Part shown: one piece after another, positions 26,444-34,210 of the stretch
How the letters are laid out: every line of letters starts with the position of its first letter
Numbering within the stretch: the stretch's first letter is position 1
Assembly: GCA_016938135.1 (NCBI GenBank)
Contig: JAFGVD010000007.1
Span: forward strand, 1-64,000
DNA from: Coriobacteriia bacterium
GTDB lineage: Bacteria; Actinomycetota; Coriobacteriia; Anaerosomatales; Anaerosomataceae
Direction of reading: 5' to 3'
DNA: 64,000 nucleotides
Made by a program: the position numbers and the translations under genes
Notes under the pieces: generated by a model
What the model was told of the DNA's origin: nothing
Seen by the model: only the letters and a program-made list of their open reading frames with translations
The model's database searches: none

Positions 26444-27385
26444 ATGAAAGCTAGAGTTGGAACCAAGAGCCGCATCGCGGCGACGTTGCTGGCGCTCATG
26501 TTGCTGGCAACGGCGCTCACCGGATGCGGCAGTGCTGCACAGGACGAGGAGGCCGAGGCCCCCAAGACCGCGGCGTTCCCTGTCACGGTGACAGATGACG
26601 CCGGCCGAGAAGTGACGGTCGACGCAAAGCCGGAGCGCATAGTGTCGCTGGCTCCCGCAAACACGGAGATCCTGTACGGACTGGGAGCTCTCGACCGTGT
26701 GGTCGGGGTCACCACCTACGACGACTACCCGCCCGAGGTGGCCACGCTTGAGAAGGTGGGCGACTTCGTCGGTCCCAACCTTGAGGCGATAGCCGCTCTC
26801 GATCCCGACCTCGTGCTGGTGACCACTGGCGTGCAGGCCGAGATCATCTCGCAGATCGAGGCGCTGGGTGCTACGGTCATCGCGGTAGACCCGCAGAACC
26901 TGGACGCTCTCTATGTGTCCATAGCCACGGTTGGCGACGCCATCGGCGAGCCGGCCAAGGCCGAGGAGGTCGTCTCGGAGATGCAGCGCGAGCTGGCCGC
27001 TATCCAGGAGGCTATCGATGCCGCGCCCGTGCGCTGCTTCATCGAGATCGCGCAAGACCCGCTCTACACTGCAGGTGCAGGAACGCTGCTCAATGACCTC
27101 ATCGAGCAGGCCGGTGGCGAGAACGTCGTCGTGCAGGAGGGCTATGTGGGCTACTCCGTGGAGCAGCTGCTGACCGATGATCCCGAGGTCTACCTTGCGA
27201 CCCTCGGCTCGATGAGCGACCCTGCCGATCTTGCCAACAGGCCCGGCTACGAAGGTCTTTCTGCCGTCAAGAACGGTCGTGTGGCGGTCCTCGAGGACAA
27301 TCTGGTGAGCCGCCCCGGTCCGCGTGTCATCCAGGGAGTGCGCCAGATCGCCGAGGCGTTGCACCCGGAAGCGTTCGGAAACTAG
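26444..27385 (+). CDS. btuF: cobalamin ABC transporter substrate-binding lipoprotein (BtuF-like)
   Basis: 313 residues from the ATG at 26444 with AGGAGG six bases before. The lipobox ALTGC is near Cys 27. The mature part is a class III binding fold: FPVTVTDDAGREVTV, RIVSLAPANTEILYGLGA, then LDPDLVLV and the linking helix with two similar lobes. The class also binds siderophores and haem, but the cobalamin riboswitch upstream and the adenosyltransferase downstream point to a corrinoid ligand. First gene of btuF-btuC-btuD-cobO. Confidence 0.93.
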   Translation: MKARVGTKSRIAATLLALMLLATALTGCGSAAQDEEAEAPKTAAFPVTVTDDAGREVTVDAKPERIVSLAPANTEILYGLGALDRVVGVTTYDDYPPEVATLEKVGDFVGPNLEAIAALDPDLVLVTTGVQAEIISQIEALGATVIAVDPQNLDALYVSIATVGDAIGEPAKAEEVVSEMQRELAAIQEAIDAAPVRCFIEIAQDPLYTAGAGTLLNDLIEQAGGENVVVQEGYVGYSVEQLLTDDPEVYLATLGSMSDPADLANRPGYEGLSAVKNGRVAVLEDNLVSRPGPRVIQGVRQIAEALHPEAFGN

Positions 27386-27386
27386 C

Positions 27387-28409
27387 GTGAGCACCGCTCC
27401 CGGATCGGCGCGCAGGCGCCTCGCAATCGCGACCCTAGGGGTCTTGCTGCTGGTTGCGATGGTGCTCGCCGTCGGTCTGGGCGCGGTGAACGTGAGTCCC
27501 GCCGATACCATCTCGGCAATCGCACGCGGTATCCGCGGAGAGCAGCTCGTGCAGTCGGACGCCGTCATCTGGCAGTTGCGTCTGCCGCGCGTGTTGTTGG
27601 CGGCACTGGTGGGTTCCGCGCTGGCGCTTGCCGGAGTGCTCTACCAGGCGCTGTTCAAGAATCCGCTTGCCGACCCGTACATCCTCGGTGTCTCGTCCGG
27701 CGCGGGTCTGGGTGCGACCATCGCATTCGTCGCTGCCGGCACGAGCTTCGCAAGCCGCTCCTTCGGGGTCCCGGTGGGGGCGTTTTTGGGAGCGCTTCTG
27801 ACCATCGCGTTCGTGGTGCGTCTGGCGTCTCGCGCGGGCCGGGCGGACACGGTGTCGCTTCTGCTGGCGGGCGTTGCCATCTCATACACGCTGTCGGCGG
27901 TCACGTCGTTTCTGATGGTGGTGTTCCGCAACTCCATGCAGTCGGTGGTCTTCTGGATGATGGGCGGACTCACATCCGCCTCATGGCAGAACGTGTGGGT
28001 CGTCTCGGTCATGTTCACCATCGGTGCGGTCGTCCCCATCTTCTACGCGCGGGAACTCGACATCATGCTGCTTGGCGACGAGCGTGCAGGTCAACTGGGC
28101 GTCAACGTGGAGCGCTTCAAGCTCATCGTGCTCGCCGCAGCATCCCTTGTGGTGGCCGCCGCCGTGTCGGTCTCAGGGCTTATCGGCTTTGTGGGCCTCA
28201 TGACGCCGCATATGGCGCGGTTGGTCCTTGGCCCCGATCATCGGCTCTTGCTGCCCGCTTCCACGCTTGCAGGTGCCATCGTGATGGTGCTCGCCGACCT
28301 TGCTGCCAGGACGGTCCTGGCTCCTGTCGAGATACCCGTCGGGATCGTCACGGCTGTCCTGGGCGGGCCCTTCTTCCTGTGGCTCCTTGTTCGTAAGGAG
28401 CGCCGATGA
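27387..28409 (+). CDS. btuC: cobalamin ABC transporter permease (BtuC/FecCD family)
   Basis: 340 residues with a GTG start one base after the btuF stop. FecCD-type permeases have ten helices. Visible are VWQLRLPRVLLAALVGSALA-like residues near 60, the NPLADPYILGVSSGAGLGA segment near 95, and GLIGFVGLMTPHMARL near 265, which forms the coupling helix facing the ATPase. It ends in an ATGA overlap with the ATPase gene. Confidence 0.95.
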   Translation: MSTAPGSARRRLAIATLGVLLLVAMVLAVGLGAVNVSPADTISAIARGIRGEQLVQSDAVIWQLRLPRVLLAALVGSALALAGVLYQALFKNPLADPYILGVSSGAGLGATIAFVAAGTSFASRSFGVPVGAFLGALLTIAFVVRLASRAGRADTVSLLLAGVAISYTLSAVTSFLMVVFRNSMQSVVFWMMGGLTSASWQNVWVVSVMFTIGAVVPIFYARELDIMLLGDERAGQLGVNVERFKLIVLAAASLVVAAAVSVSGLIGFVGLMTPHMARLVLGPDHRLLLPASTLAGAIVMVLADLAARTVLAPVEIPVGIVTAVLGGPFFLWLLVRKERR

Positions 28410-29680
28410 ACCCCCTGCAGACACCCCGCCTCGCGTTCTCCGCTGCGATCGTCGGCTACGGCGGGGCGCCCATCGTGCGCGGGGTCGATCTTGAGGTTGC
28501 CGCGGGAAGCTTCGTGGGTCTTGTGGGACCTAACGGTGCGGGCAAGTCCACGCTGCTGCGGTCCGTGACGGGTGCTGCCGATCTTCTCTCGGGCTCCGTC
28601 ACCCTGGACGGGGAGTCCGTGGCGCGCATGTCGGCCAAAGAGCGCGCCCGCTCGGTAGGGGTCGTCCCGCAGACGCTACCGGTCGCGTTCGCCTTTGACG
28701 GCCGCTCGTTCGTGCAGATGGGGCGGCATCCGTGGCTGGGCAGGTTGCAGGACCTGACGGACGAAGACCACGATATCGTCGAAGAAGTGATGGAGCTGAC
28801 CGACACCGCCCGCTTCGCGCATGAGCGCGTGGACACGCTATCCGGCGGTGACCTGCAGCGTCTCACGGTCGCGCAAGCATTGGCGCAGCGCCCGCGGGTG
28901 CTTCTGCTTGATGAGCCGACCAGCCATCTGGACCTGAACCATCGCCTGCAGGTGCTTGACCTGGTGCGTCGTCTGGCCGATGACGGCATGGCGGTTCTCG
29001 CCGTGTTCCACGACCTGGACATCGCGGCGCGCTACAGCGACCGCATCGCTGTGGTCTCCGATGGCGAGATGATTCCTGCGCGGCCCCCCGAGCGCGCGCT
29101 TGAAGCCTCGGTGATCGAGTCGGTATTCGGGGTGAAGGCGGTCGTCCGCACCGACCCGGTCACCGGCACGCTTGCGATCACGCCGGTGGTGCGACGTGCG
29201 GATGTCGAGCGCCCGACACGCGGCAGGGTAGGGGTGGTGTGTGGCACGGGGACCGGCGCGGTGTTGATGCGCAGTCTCGCGCTTCGAGGTGTTTCCGTCG
29301 CGGCGGGGGCCCTCAACTGCGGTGACGTCGATCAGGCGGTGGCGGTCACGCTGGGTGCAGACCACATCGATCTGCCGGCTTTCGGAGAGATGGCCCCGGA
29401 AGCGGAGCTTGCCGTCCGTCAGCGATACGCCGGTTGCAGCTGCGTTATCGTCGCTCCCACGCCGTTCGGCCGGGCGAACGTCGGCAATCTACGGGCGGCT
29501 CTCCAGAGCGGTGTACCTCTCATCCTCATGGGAGAGATGTCTGCCGAGAGGGACTTCTCGGGCGGTCAGGCGACCTCCCTGTGGGAGCAGGCCGTAGATG
29601 GCGGCGCTGTGCGGGTAGGAACCGACGCAGAGGCGCTGGATGCGGCGCTGGGTCTGTTGCGCGATGGTAGCGAGGAGTAG
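28406..29680 (+). CDS. btuD: cobalamin ABC transporter ATPase with an extra C-terminal domain
   Basis: 424 residues; BtuD/FecE ATPases usually have about 260. Residues 1-255 are a normal ATPase: Walker A GPNGAGKSTLL (near 42), signature LSGGDLQRLT (near 150), Walker B VLLLDEPTSHLD (near 173). Residues 265-424 form an added alpha/beta domain: GRVGVVCGTGTGAVLM, a Gly-rich Rossmann-like start, then GALNCGDVDQAV and CSCVIVAPTPFGRANVGNL. I do not recognise the family. The context suggests sensing or handling of corrinoid or nucleotide (inference). Confidence 0.93.
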   Translation: MNPLQTPRLAFSAAIVGYGGAPIVRGVDLEVAAGSFVGLVGPNGAGKSTLLRSVTGAADLLSGSVTLDGESVARMSAKERARSVGVVPQTLPVAFAFDGRSFVQMGRHPWLGRLQDLTDEDHDIVEEVMELTDTARFAHERVDTLSGGDLQRLTVAQALAQRPRVLLLDEPTSHLDLNHRLQVLDLVRRLADDGMAVLAVFHDLDIAARYSDRIAVVSDGEMIPARPPERALEASVIESVFGVKAVVRTDPVTGTLAITPVVRRADVERPTRGRVGVVCGTGTGAVLMRSLALRGVSVAAGALNCGDVDQAVAVTLGADHIDLPAFGEMAPEAELAVRQRYAGCSCVIVAPTPFGRANVGNLRAALQSGVPLILMGEMSAERDFSGGQATSLWEQAVDGGAVRVGTDAEALDAALGLLRDGSEE

Positions 29681-29683
29681 CTC

Positions 29684-30217
29684 ATGACAACTCAGGGACG
29701 GGTCGGCCGCGTGCAGGTCTATACCGGCGAAGGCAAGGGCAAGACCACCGCGGGTGTGGGACTCTGTGTCCGCGCTGCCGGCGCAGGGCTGCGCGTGCTC
29801 TTCTTGCAGTTCGTCAAGGGAGGACGCCGGAGCAGCGAACTCGATATGCTTGAGCGCATCGGCGTGGAAGTCGTGCGTCCGGCGCGCGCGTGGACCGGGC
29901 TTCTCAGCGGGGGACCCACCGAGGAGGACTACCGTTCGGTCGCGGAGGCGTGGGGTGTGGCCCGGGCGGCCATCACCGGTGGTGAGTACGATGTCATCGT
30001 TCTCGACGAGATCAACGTAGCGCTCGCCTACGACCTGTTGGAAATCGACCCCGTGCTGGCAGCTCTGGATTCCCGCCCGCTGCATGTGGAAGTGGTGTTC
30101 ACAGGTAGGGGTGCGCCGGAAGGCCTGGCGCAGGTCGCAGACCTCATCACCGAGATGGTCCCGCGCAAGCACTACTACGACGCGGGCGTGAACGCCCGTC
30201 TCGGAATCGAGTTCTAG
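29684..30217 (+). CDS. cobO: corrinoid adenosyltransferase (CobO/BtuR family)
   Basis: 177 residues, the usual size of the CobA/CobO/BtuR family. The P-loop GEGKGKTTAGVGL (residues 12-24) binds ATP in the reversed orientation of this family, and IVLDEINVAL near residue 105 is the second family motif. It adenosylates cob(I)alamin after import and makes the coenzyme form sensed by the riboswitch at the operon head. The three upstream genes are the importer; the ATG is three bases after the btuD stop. Confidence 0.96.
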   Translation: MTTQGRVGRVQVYTGEGKGKTTAGVGLCVRAAGAGLRVLFLQFVKGGRRSSELDMLERIGVEVVRPARAWTGLLSGGPTEEDYRSVAEAWGVARAAITGGEYDVIVLDEINVALAYDLLEIDPVLAALDSRPLHVEVVFTGRGAPEGLAQVADLITEMVPRKHYYDAGVNARLGIEF

Positions 30218-30245
30218 CGGGAGGGCGACCGCCCCGTCAGGGCAG

Positions 30246-30524
30246 TCAAGAGACCGGGATGTAGGGCGGCGGCGCGATGTAGTCCGGGCCCATCGGCGAA
30301 GCTGGTGTCGTGGCCTCGGCGCTCGCGATATCCGGCGCTGCAGTCTCTTCAGTAGCTGCAGTAGCTGCAGTAGCTTCAGTAGCTTCAGTCTCTTCAGTTG
30401 CCATGGCTTGTGTCGGCGCTGATTCCACAGGAATGGGCGGGAAGAGCATCCCGAAGTGCGCCGTGAGCAAGACGACGGACGTCAACATCGCTATGAGAGC
30501 CAGACTCATCACGCCGCGTACCAT
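30246..30524 (-). CDS. small membrane protein with Glu/Ala/Thr tandem repeat
   Basis: 92 residues: one N-terminal helix (VMSLALIAMLTSVVLLTAHF), a run of Glu-Ala-Thr triplets near residues 43-63, then a Pro-rich tail ending PYIPVS. The ATG has GGGAGG seven bases before it. No family recognised. The repeats are encoded by nearly identical nine-base units. It lies convergent to cobO. Confidence 0.65.
   Translation of the reverse strand: MVRGVMSLALIAMLTSVVLLTAHFGMLFPPIPVESAPTQAMATEETEATEATAATAATEETAAPDIASAEATTPASPMGPDYIAPPPYIPVS
30345..30402. repeat. nine-base tandem repeat within a coding region
   Basis: Imperfect repeat of a 9-mer close to TTCAGTAGC / TGCAGTAGC, about six units long. It encodes the Glu/Ala/Thr run of the small membrane protein. 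The number of copies may vary between strains. Confidence 0.7.
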
Positions 30525-30576
30525 CAGATGCCTCCCTGACCGCCTGAGGTACCGTGCGCAAACCGCGTGCCAGGGG

Positions 30577-31380
30577 CTATCCGGAGCAGGTCACCGTGGT
30601 GTGCTGTGATGCGACGATGATCCTCGTGTCGGCTCCCAACCGGTGCACGCACGCTTCCAGCGTCTCGCGCACGATCTGGGGCCGGTTGTTCTGCTCCGAG
30701 AGGTGCACCGCGCATACGCTGCGCACTCCGCTTTCGATGAGTCGTTCAAGAACCAGGGCCGCATCGTCGTTCGACAGGTGTCCGGTAGCCGAGAGGATCC
30801 GGTTCTTCAAGAAGGCCGGGTAGGGGCCGGTTCTGACCATGTTCACGTCGTGGTTTGATTCCAGGCCCACCATCGAGCAGCTCTGAAGTACTTCGAGAGC
30901 GGCGGCCGGTACGTGCCCCGTGTCGCTCGCCAGGCCGAAACGCACGCCCCGAGCGTCTTCAAAGGCGTAGCCCACGGGCTCTACGGCGTCGTGACTTGTT
31001 CGGAACGCCCGGATCTTCAAGCTGCCTATCGTGAAGTCGTCGTCGGGGCGGATGCGCTCCATCACTTTGACGGCTGCCAGGTGGCTCGATCCCTCGATAG
31101 TGCCTGCCGTGGCCAGAACAGGCACGTCCAGGCACTTCGCTAATACTCGCACGCCGGCTACGTGATCCGAGTGTTCATGGGTGAGGAGGATGCCGCACAC
31201 GTTGGCTTCGTCCACGCCCGCCTCGGCCATCCGGCGCCGTGTCTCCCGTGCCGAGAGCCCGGCGTCCACCAAGATGACTTCATCTGCCGAGCAGACCGCG
31301 ATGCAGTTTCCGCGTGAGCCGGAGCCGAGGAACGCGATGTGGAACTCGCATCCGGTTTCAGGATGTTTGGATAGGGTCAT
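30577..31380 (-). CDS. MBL-fold metallo-hydrolase (WalJ/YycJ-like)
   Basis: 267 residues. It opens with FHIAFLGSGSRGNCIAV, the form seen in YycJ/WalJ proteins (SSGNC type), then the metal-binding LLTHEHSDHVAGV (residues 66-78), a downstream LASDTGHVP and SHDAVEPVGY. Members are suspected exonucleases linked to replication or cell-wall control; the exact substrate is open. A TACAAT box lies six bases before the ATG and there is no Shine-Dalgarno, so the message may be leaderless. Confidence 0.88.
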   Translation of the reverse strand: MTLSKHPETGCEFHIAFLGSGSRGNCIAVCSADEVILVDAGLSARETRRRMAEAGVDEANVCGILLTHEHSDHVAGVRVLAKCLDVPVLATAGTIEGSSHLAAVKVMERIRPDDDFTIGSLKIRAFRTSHDAVEPVGYAFEDARGVRFGLASDTGHVPAAALEVLQSCSMVGLESNHDVNMVRTGPYPAFLKNRILSATGHLSNDDAALVLERLIESGVRSVCAVHLSEQNNRPQIVRETLEACVHRLGADTRIIVASQHTTVTCSG

Positions 31381-31386
31381 GAGCGC

Positions 31387-31417
31387 ATTGTAGCTGCATG
31401 CGCTCGGTGGGCATAAT
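31387..31417. promoter_or_regulatory. overlapping divergent promoters
   Basis: Rightward: TTGTAG (31388-31393), 18-base spacer, CATAAT (31412-31417), start near 31424, with a 28-base leader to the ATG at 31452. Leftward: -10 TACAAT (complement of 31387-31392) ends six bases before the ATG at 31380, so the start of the transcript coincides with the start codon. Confidence 0.45.
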
Positions 31418-31451
31418 CAAACCTGTAGTCCCGTCTACTAAGGAGTGCTCG

Positions 31452-31811
31452 ATGGCAAAGGACCGCTGGTCGCTCAGGAACATCTATCTGTACCTCGTAT
31501 GCTTGATCACGCTCATCATGGTGATCTTCTCGGTGGTCAACGTCGTTCGTGCAACGGTCGAGCTCGTCTATCCGGATCCCGGTTACTTCTATGAGATCCC
31601 CATTGAGAAGGGTGGCACCTCAGAACTGACCCAGGAGCAGATCGATCGTCAGAACGAGCAGCAGCGCCAGCAGTCTCAGCGTCAGGCGATCTTGAGTCTG
31701 GTTGGCGGCGCGGCACTTCTCGTTGTGGCGGGACCACTGTACGTCTATCACTGGCGCAAGATCGAGGTCGAGCACAGCGATACCACGCCGGACAAGACCG
31801 TCGGCGCCTGA
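31452..31811 (+). CDS. two-helix membrane protein of unknown function
   Basis: 119 residues from the ATG at 31452 with AGGAG six bases before. Helix one is IYLYLVCLITLIMVIFSVV; an outside loop has ELVYPDPGYFYEIP; a Gln/Arg-rich stretch (QNEQQRQQSQRQ) precedes helix two (ILSLVGGAALLVVAGPLYVY). This arrangement is often seen in DUF5671-like proteins, but I cannot confirm membership. No partner is obvious. Confidence 0.75.
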   Translation: MAKDRWSLRNIYLYLVCLITLIMVIFSVVNVVRATVELVYPDPGYFYEIPIEKGGTSELTQEQIDRQNEQQRQQSQRQAILSLVGGAALLVVAGPLYVYHWRKIEVEHSDTTPDKTVGA

Positions 31812-31881
31812 CAGGAATTGATCGCCCGGCGCCTGGTCGTCACCGATCACCTGTACACCACGAGAGCAGAGGAGACATTTC

Positions 31882-32127
31882 ATGGCCGTCAAGCTGTTCG
31901 CGCTTTCTACGTGCCCGTACTGCCGGATGACGCGCAAGTACCTCGAGGACAATGACGTCGAGTTCGACCTTCTGGAGGTCGACTTGCTCGAGGGGCAGGA
32001 GCGCACGGACGCGATCGCCGAGGTGAAGGAGCTCTCCGGCGGGACATCGTTTCCCGTAGCGGTGATCGATGACGAGGTGATCGTGGGCTTCAACAAGAAG
32101 AAGATCAGGGAGATGTTGAGTCTATGA
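31882..32127 (+). CDS. glutaredoxin-like protein
   Basis: 81 residues with the active site STCPYCRMTRKYL near residue 12, the cis-Pro motif GGTSFPVAVIDDE near residue 55, and VGFNKKKI at the end. Members of this branch (NrdH/YruB-like) take electrons from a thioredoxin or glutathione-type donor. The stop overlaps the ATG of the FTR-Rieske gene, so the two are translationally coupled. A role as electron acceptor or partner of that protein is a strong inference. Confidence 0.93.
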   Translation: MAVKLFALSTCPYCRMTRKYLEDNDVEFDLLEVDLLEGQERTDAIAEVKELSGGTSFPVAVIDDEVIVGFNKKKIREMLSL

Positions 32128-32798
32128 GCGGCAGCAGCACTCGTCCCGTCCGACGCAGGTTTCCCGAGGGGACAACCGCAGAGGATCTCAAGGAATACAT
32201 GGCGCCGTTCGTGGCGACTCTCGGCTATAAGTTCAACACCGAGAGCGAGTTCGTCGACGAGGTGCTGACCTCTGAGCTCGAGATCTTGGAGAAGACAGGT
32301 GACGTGTTCTGTCCGTGCAGGATCCGTACGGGAGACCCCAAAGAGGACGCGAAGATCGTCTGCCCGTGCATCCCATTCTACCTGGAGCAGTTCGCGGCCA
32401 TGCGTAAGTGTTGGTGCGGACTGTTCATCAGGACAGATGTTGATGACGGCGCCGAGCTTCTCGGCGTGATCGAGGAGCCGGAGCCGGGGTCGGCCGTAGA
32501 CGTCCCGGTCTGCCGGGTTGAAGACCTCCCCGACGGTCAGGTGCGGCATGTGAAGATCGGCAAGCAAGACATTGCCCTCGCTCGCGTGGGCGATGAGTAT
32601 TTCGCCCTCTCAAACCTATGCCGGCATGCTTTCGGTCCGCTGTCCGACGGAATCCTCGACGGCTACTACGTGATGTGCCCTTGGCACGGTTGGCGCTATG
32701 ACCTCCGAGACGGGACAACCGATCATCCCGACGCGGATGTGAGGACCTACGAGGTCACGGTTTCTGATGGGTTCGTGCTGGTAAGAGCAGGATTGTGA
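32124..32798 (+). CDS. ferredoxin:thioredoxin reductase catalytic domain fused to a Rieske domain
   Basis: 224 residues. Residues 20-105 match the FTR catalytic chain, with CPC at 63-65, CPC at 80-82 and CWC at 96-98, giving the [4Fe-4S] ligands and the redox disulphide. Residues 125-224 are a Rieske domain with C166-x-H168 and C185-x2-H188 (CPWHGW). The first block has spacing CPC-x14-CPC-x13-CWC, longer at the end than in cyanobacterial FTR. The Rieske domain resembles soluble Rieske ferredoxins. The protein probably brings electrons through the Rieske centre to the glutaredoxin-like partner just upstream. Confidence 0.88.
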   Translation: MSGSSTRPVRRRFPEGTTAEDLKEYMAPFVATLGYKFNTESEFVDEVLTSELEILEKTGDVFCPCRIRTGDPKEDAKIVCPCIPFYLEQFAAMRKCWCGLFIRTDVDDGAELLGVIEEPEPGSAVDVPVCRVEDLPDGQVRHVKIGKQDIALARVGDEYFALSNLCRHAFGPLSDGILDGYYVMCPWHGWRYDLRDGTTDHPDADVRTYEVTVSDGFVLVRAGL

Positions 32799-32839
32799 TG
32801 GGCAGTGGTCACCAGGGAGTTATGCTATATTAAGCGCCA

Positions 32840-34114
32840 ATGAATGCGAATGATGACAATCGGTACCTGGTGAACAGGCGGCGTACTAAAGGTCGTCTGT
32901 TTTGTCTGCGCTTCATCTTGCCCATAACCGTATCGGTCGTGATCGGTATCCTGCTCTCGGTGAACGCCTCTGAGGCCCAAGCGTTCGTCGAGCCCAATAC
33001 TCTTGGTGGCAGCGGCTGTTCCTGTCATGACGTCCATGGCGACCCGAGCATCTTCAGCTCCGCCGGAGGGGACTGCGCATCTTGCCACGCTGCGTCGGAC
33101 TCCAGCGGTTTCACGAGTGCCGAACCCAGCGGACCGCACGGGGGCTACACCACCACGACCAGGAAGTGCGCAGTGTGCCATTCCGTACATGACGCCTCTG
33201 CGGATGGTGTCGTGTTGCTGCCGGCCGCGACTGTCGTCGATACCTGCTTCACCTGCCACGATGGAACGCAGGGCTGGGGGGTGTATGGCACGATCGAGGC
33301 TCGGGGTGGCACAGTTGGAGGAGGTCATTCGTACGGGTCTTCGACTTCGGTGCCTGGGGGAGACGCGTCCACGGGTGGCGCCGCCACGAGGGTGTTCAGC
33401 GGCCCGGGTGACACTTTGATATGTACCGACTGTCATAGCCCTCATGGCAGCTATCTGGTCCAGTCGTTCGTTGGCGAGCGCAACCGCGTGAGAACGACTG
33501 CATTCGATACAACTCCTGAGTCGTCTCGTCTCTTGCGCACGGAGCCCACAGGGGCGGCGTCACCGGTGACATCGTATGGCTCCGATTGGTGTCTTGGCTG
33601 CCACGCTGGGCGTGACTCCGGAGGAGTGGTGCACAACCATCCTGTCGAGAGTATAGGAACGGTAGCGGAACCATACACTTACGAGAATGTTGCAGTGCTC
33701 GACAGTGACGACGAGACCAGTGACACGGTGATCGGGCAGATGGGTGGCGTGACAGGGGCGCAGGAGCACGGTGGCTTCTACACGGTTTCCGGACGCAATC
33801 GCGGTTTCCTTATGCCTTATCCTCGTACTACCGGCATTGGCGGTCAGGACGGTCATTACCCCATGTGCCAACAGTGCCACGAGGACTCACGAGATGCGGG
33901 TACGCTCGTTGGCGATGGTTCCACGGCTGACGCAGCGGGGTTCAGCGTCCCCTATGGTGACAGTGTTGGCTGGTCCGGCTCGGCGTGGGTGACAACGACT
34001 GCCGACAACCCTCGGTTCCAGAACTTTCCTCATGAAACGCAGAATGCGTATATGCTCGTGGAGACAGCCGACAACCTGTGCCTCAACTGCCATCCCGCCG
34101 CGCAGCTGCCGTAG
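32840..34114 (+). CDS. multihaem cytochrome c (doubled-CXXCH type)
   Basis: 424 residues with a Sec signal peptide (FILPITVSVVIGILLSVNASEAQA). Seven standard haem c motifs are visible: CASCH, CAVCH, CFTCH, CTDCH, CLGCH, CQQCH and CLNCH. Near residue 58 there is also CSCHDVH with one residue between the cysteines. The Gly/Ser/Asp-rich spacing and paired motifs fit extracellular or periplasmic carriers related to anaerobic respiration or metal reduction. No Shine-Dalgarno is close to the ATG. It stands alone. Confidence 0.9.
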   Translation: MNANDDNRYLVNRRRTKGRLFCLRFILPITVSVVIGILLSVNASEAQAFVEPNTLGGSGCSCHDVHGDPSIFSSAGGDCASCHAASDSSGFTSAEPSGPHGGYTTTTRKCAVCHSVHDASADGVVLLPAATVVDTCFTCHDGTQGWGVYGTIEARGGTVGGGHSYGSSTSVPGGDASTGGAATRVFSGPGDTLICTDCHSPHGSYLVQSFVGERNRVRTTAFDTTPESSRLLRTEPTGAASPVTSYGSDWCLGCHAGRDSGGVVHNHPVESIGTVAEPYTYENVAVLDSDDETSDTVIGQMGGVTGAQEHGGFYTVSGRNRGFLMPYPRTTGIGGQDGHYPMCQQCHEDSRDAGTLVGDGSTADAAGFSVPYGDSVGWSGSAWVTTTADNPRFQNFPHETQNAYMLVETADNLCLNCHPAAQLP

Positions 34115-34162
34115 AGCCTGTTGGTAGCTGAGACAAGCGGTTGCCATAGGTCAATCACGAAC

Positions 34163-34185
34163 AAGGGCGCCCACTGGGCGCCCTT
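34163..34185. terminator. bidirectional terminator
   Basis: Inverted repeat AAGGGCGCC/GGCGCCCTT (34163-34171 and 34177-34185) with a 5-base loop, between the cytochrome gene (+) and the SPFH gene (-). Confidence 0.65.
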
Positions 34186-34210
34186 GGCACACTCCGGGAG
34201 AAGACTCGCG

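Noticed and set aside
32840-33000. Tat signal on the multihaem cytochrome (NRRRTKG)
   Set aside because: The arginines are not followed by the Tat consensus, and haem is attached after export, so a Sec signal is the better reading.
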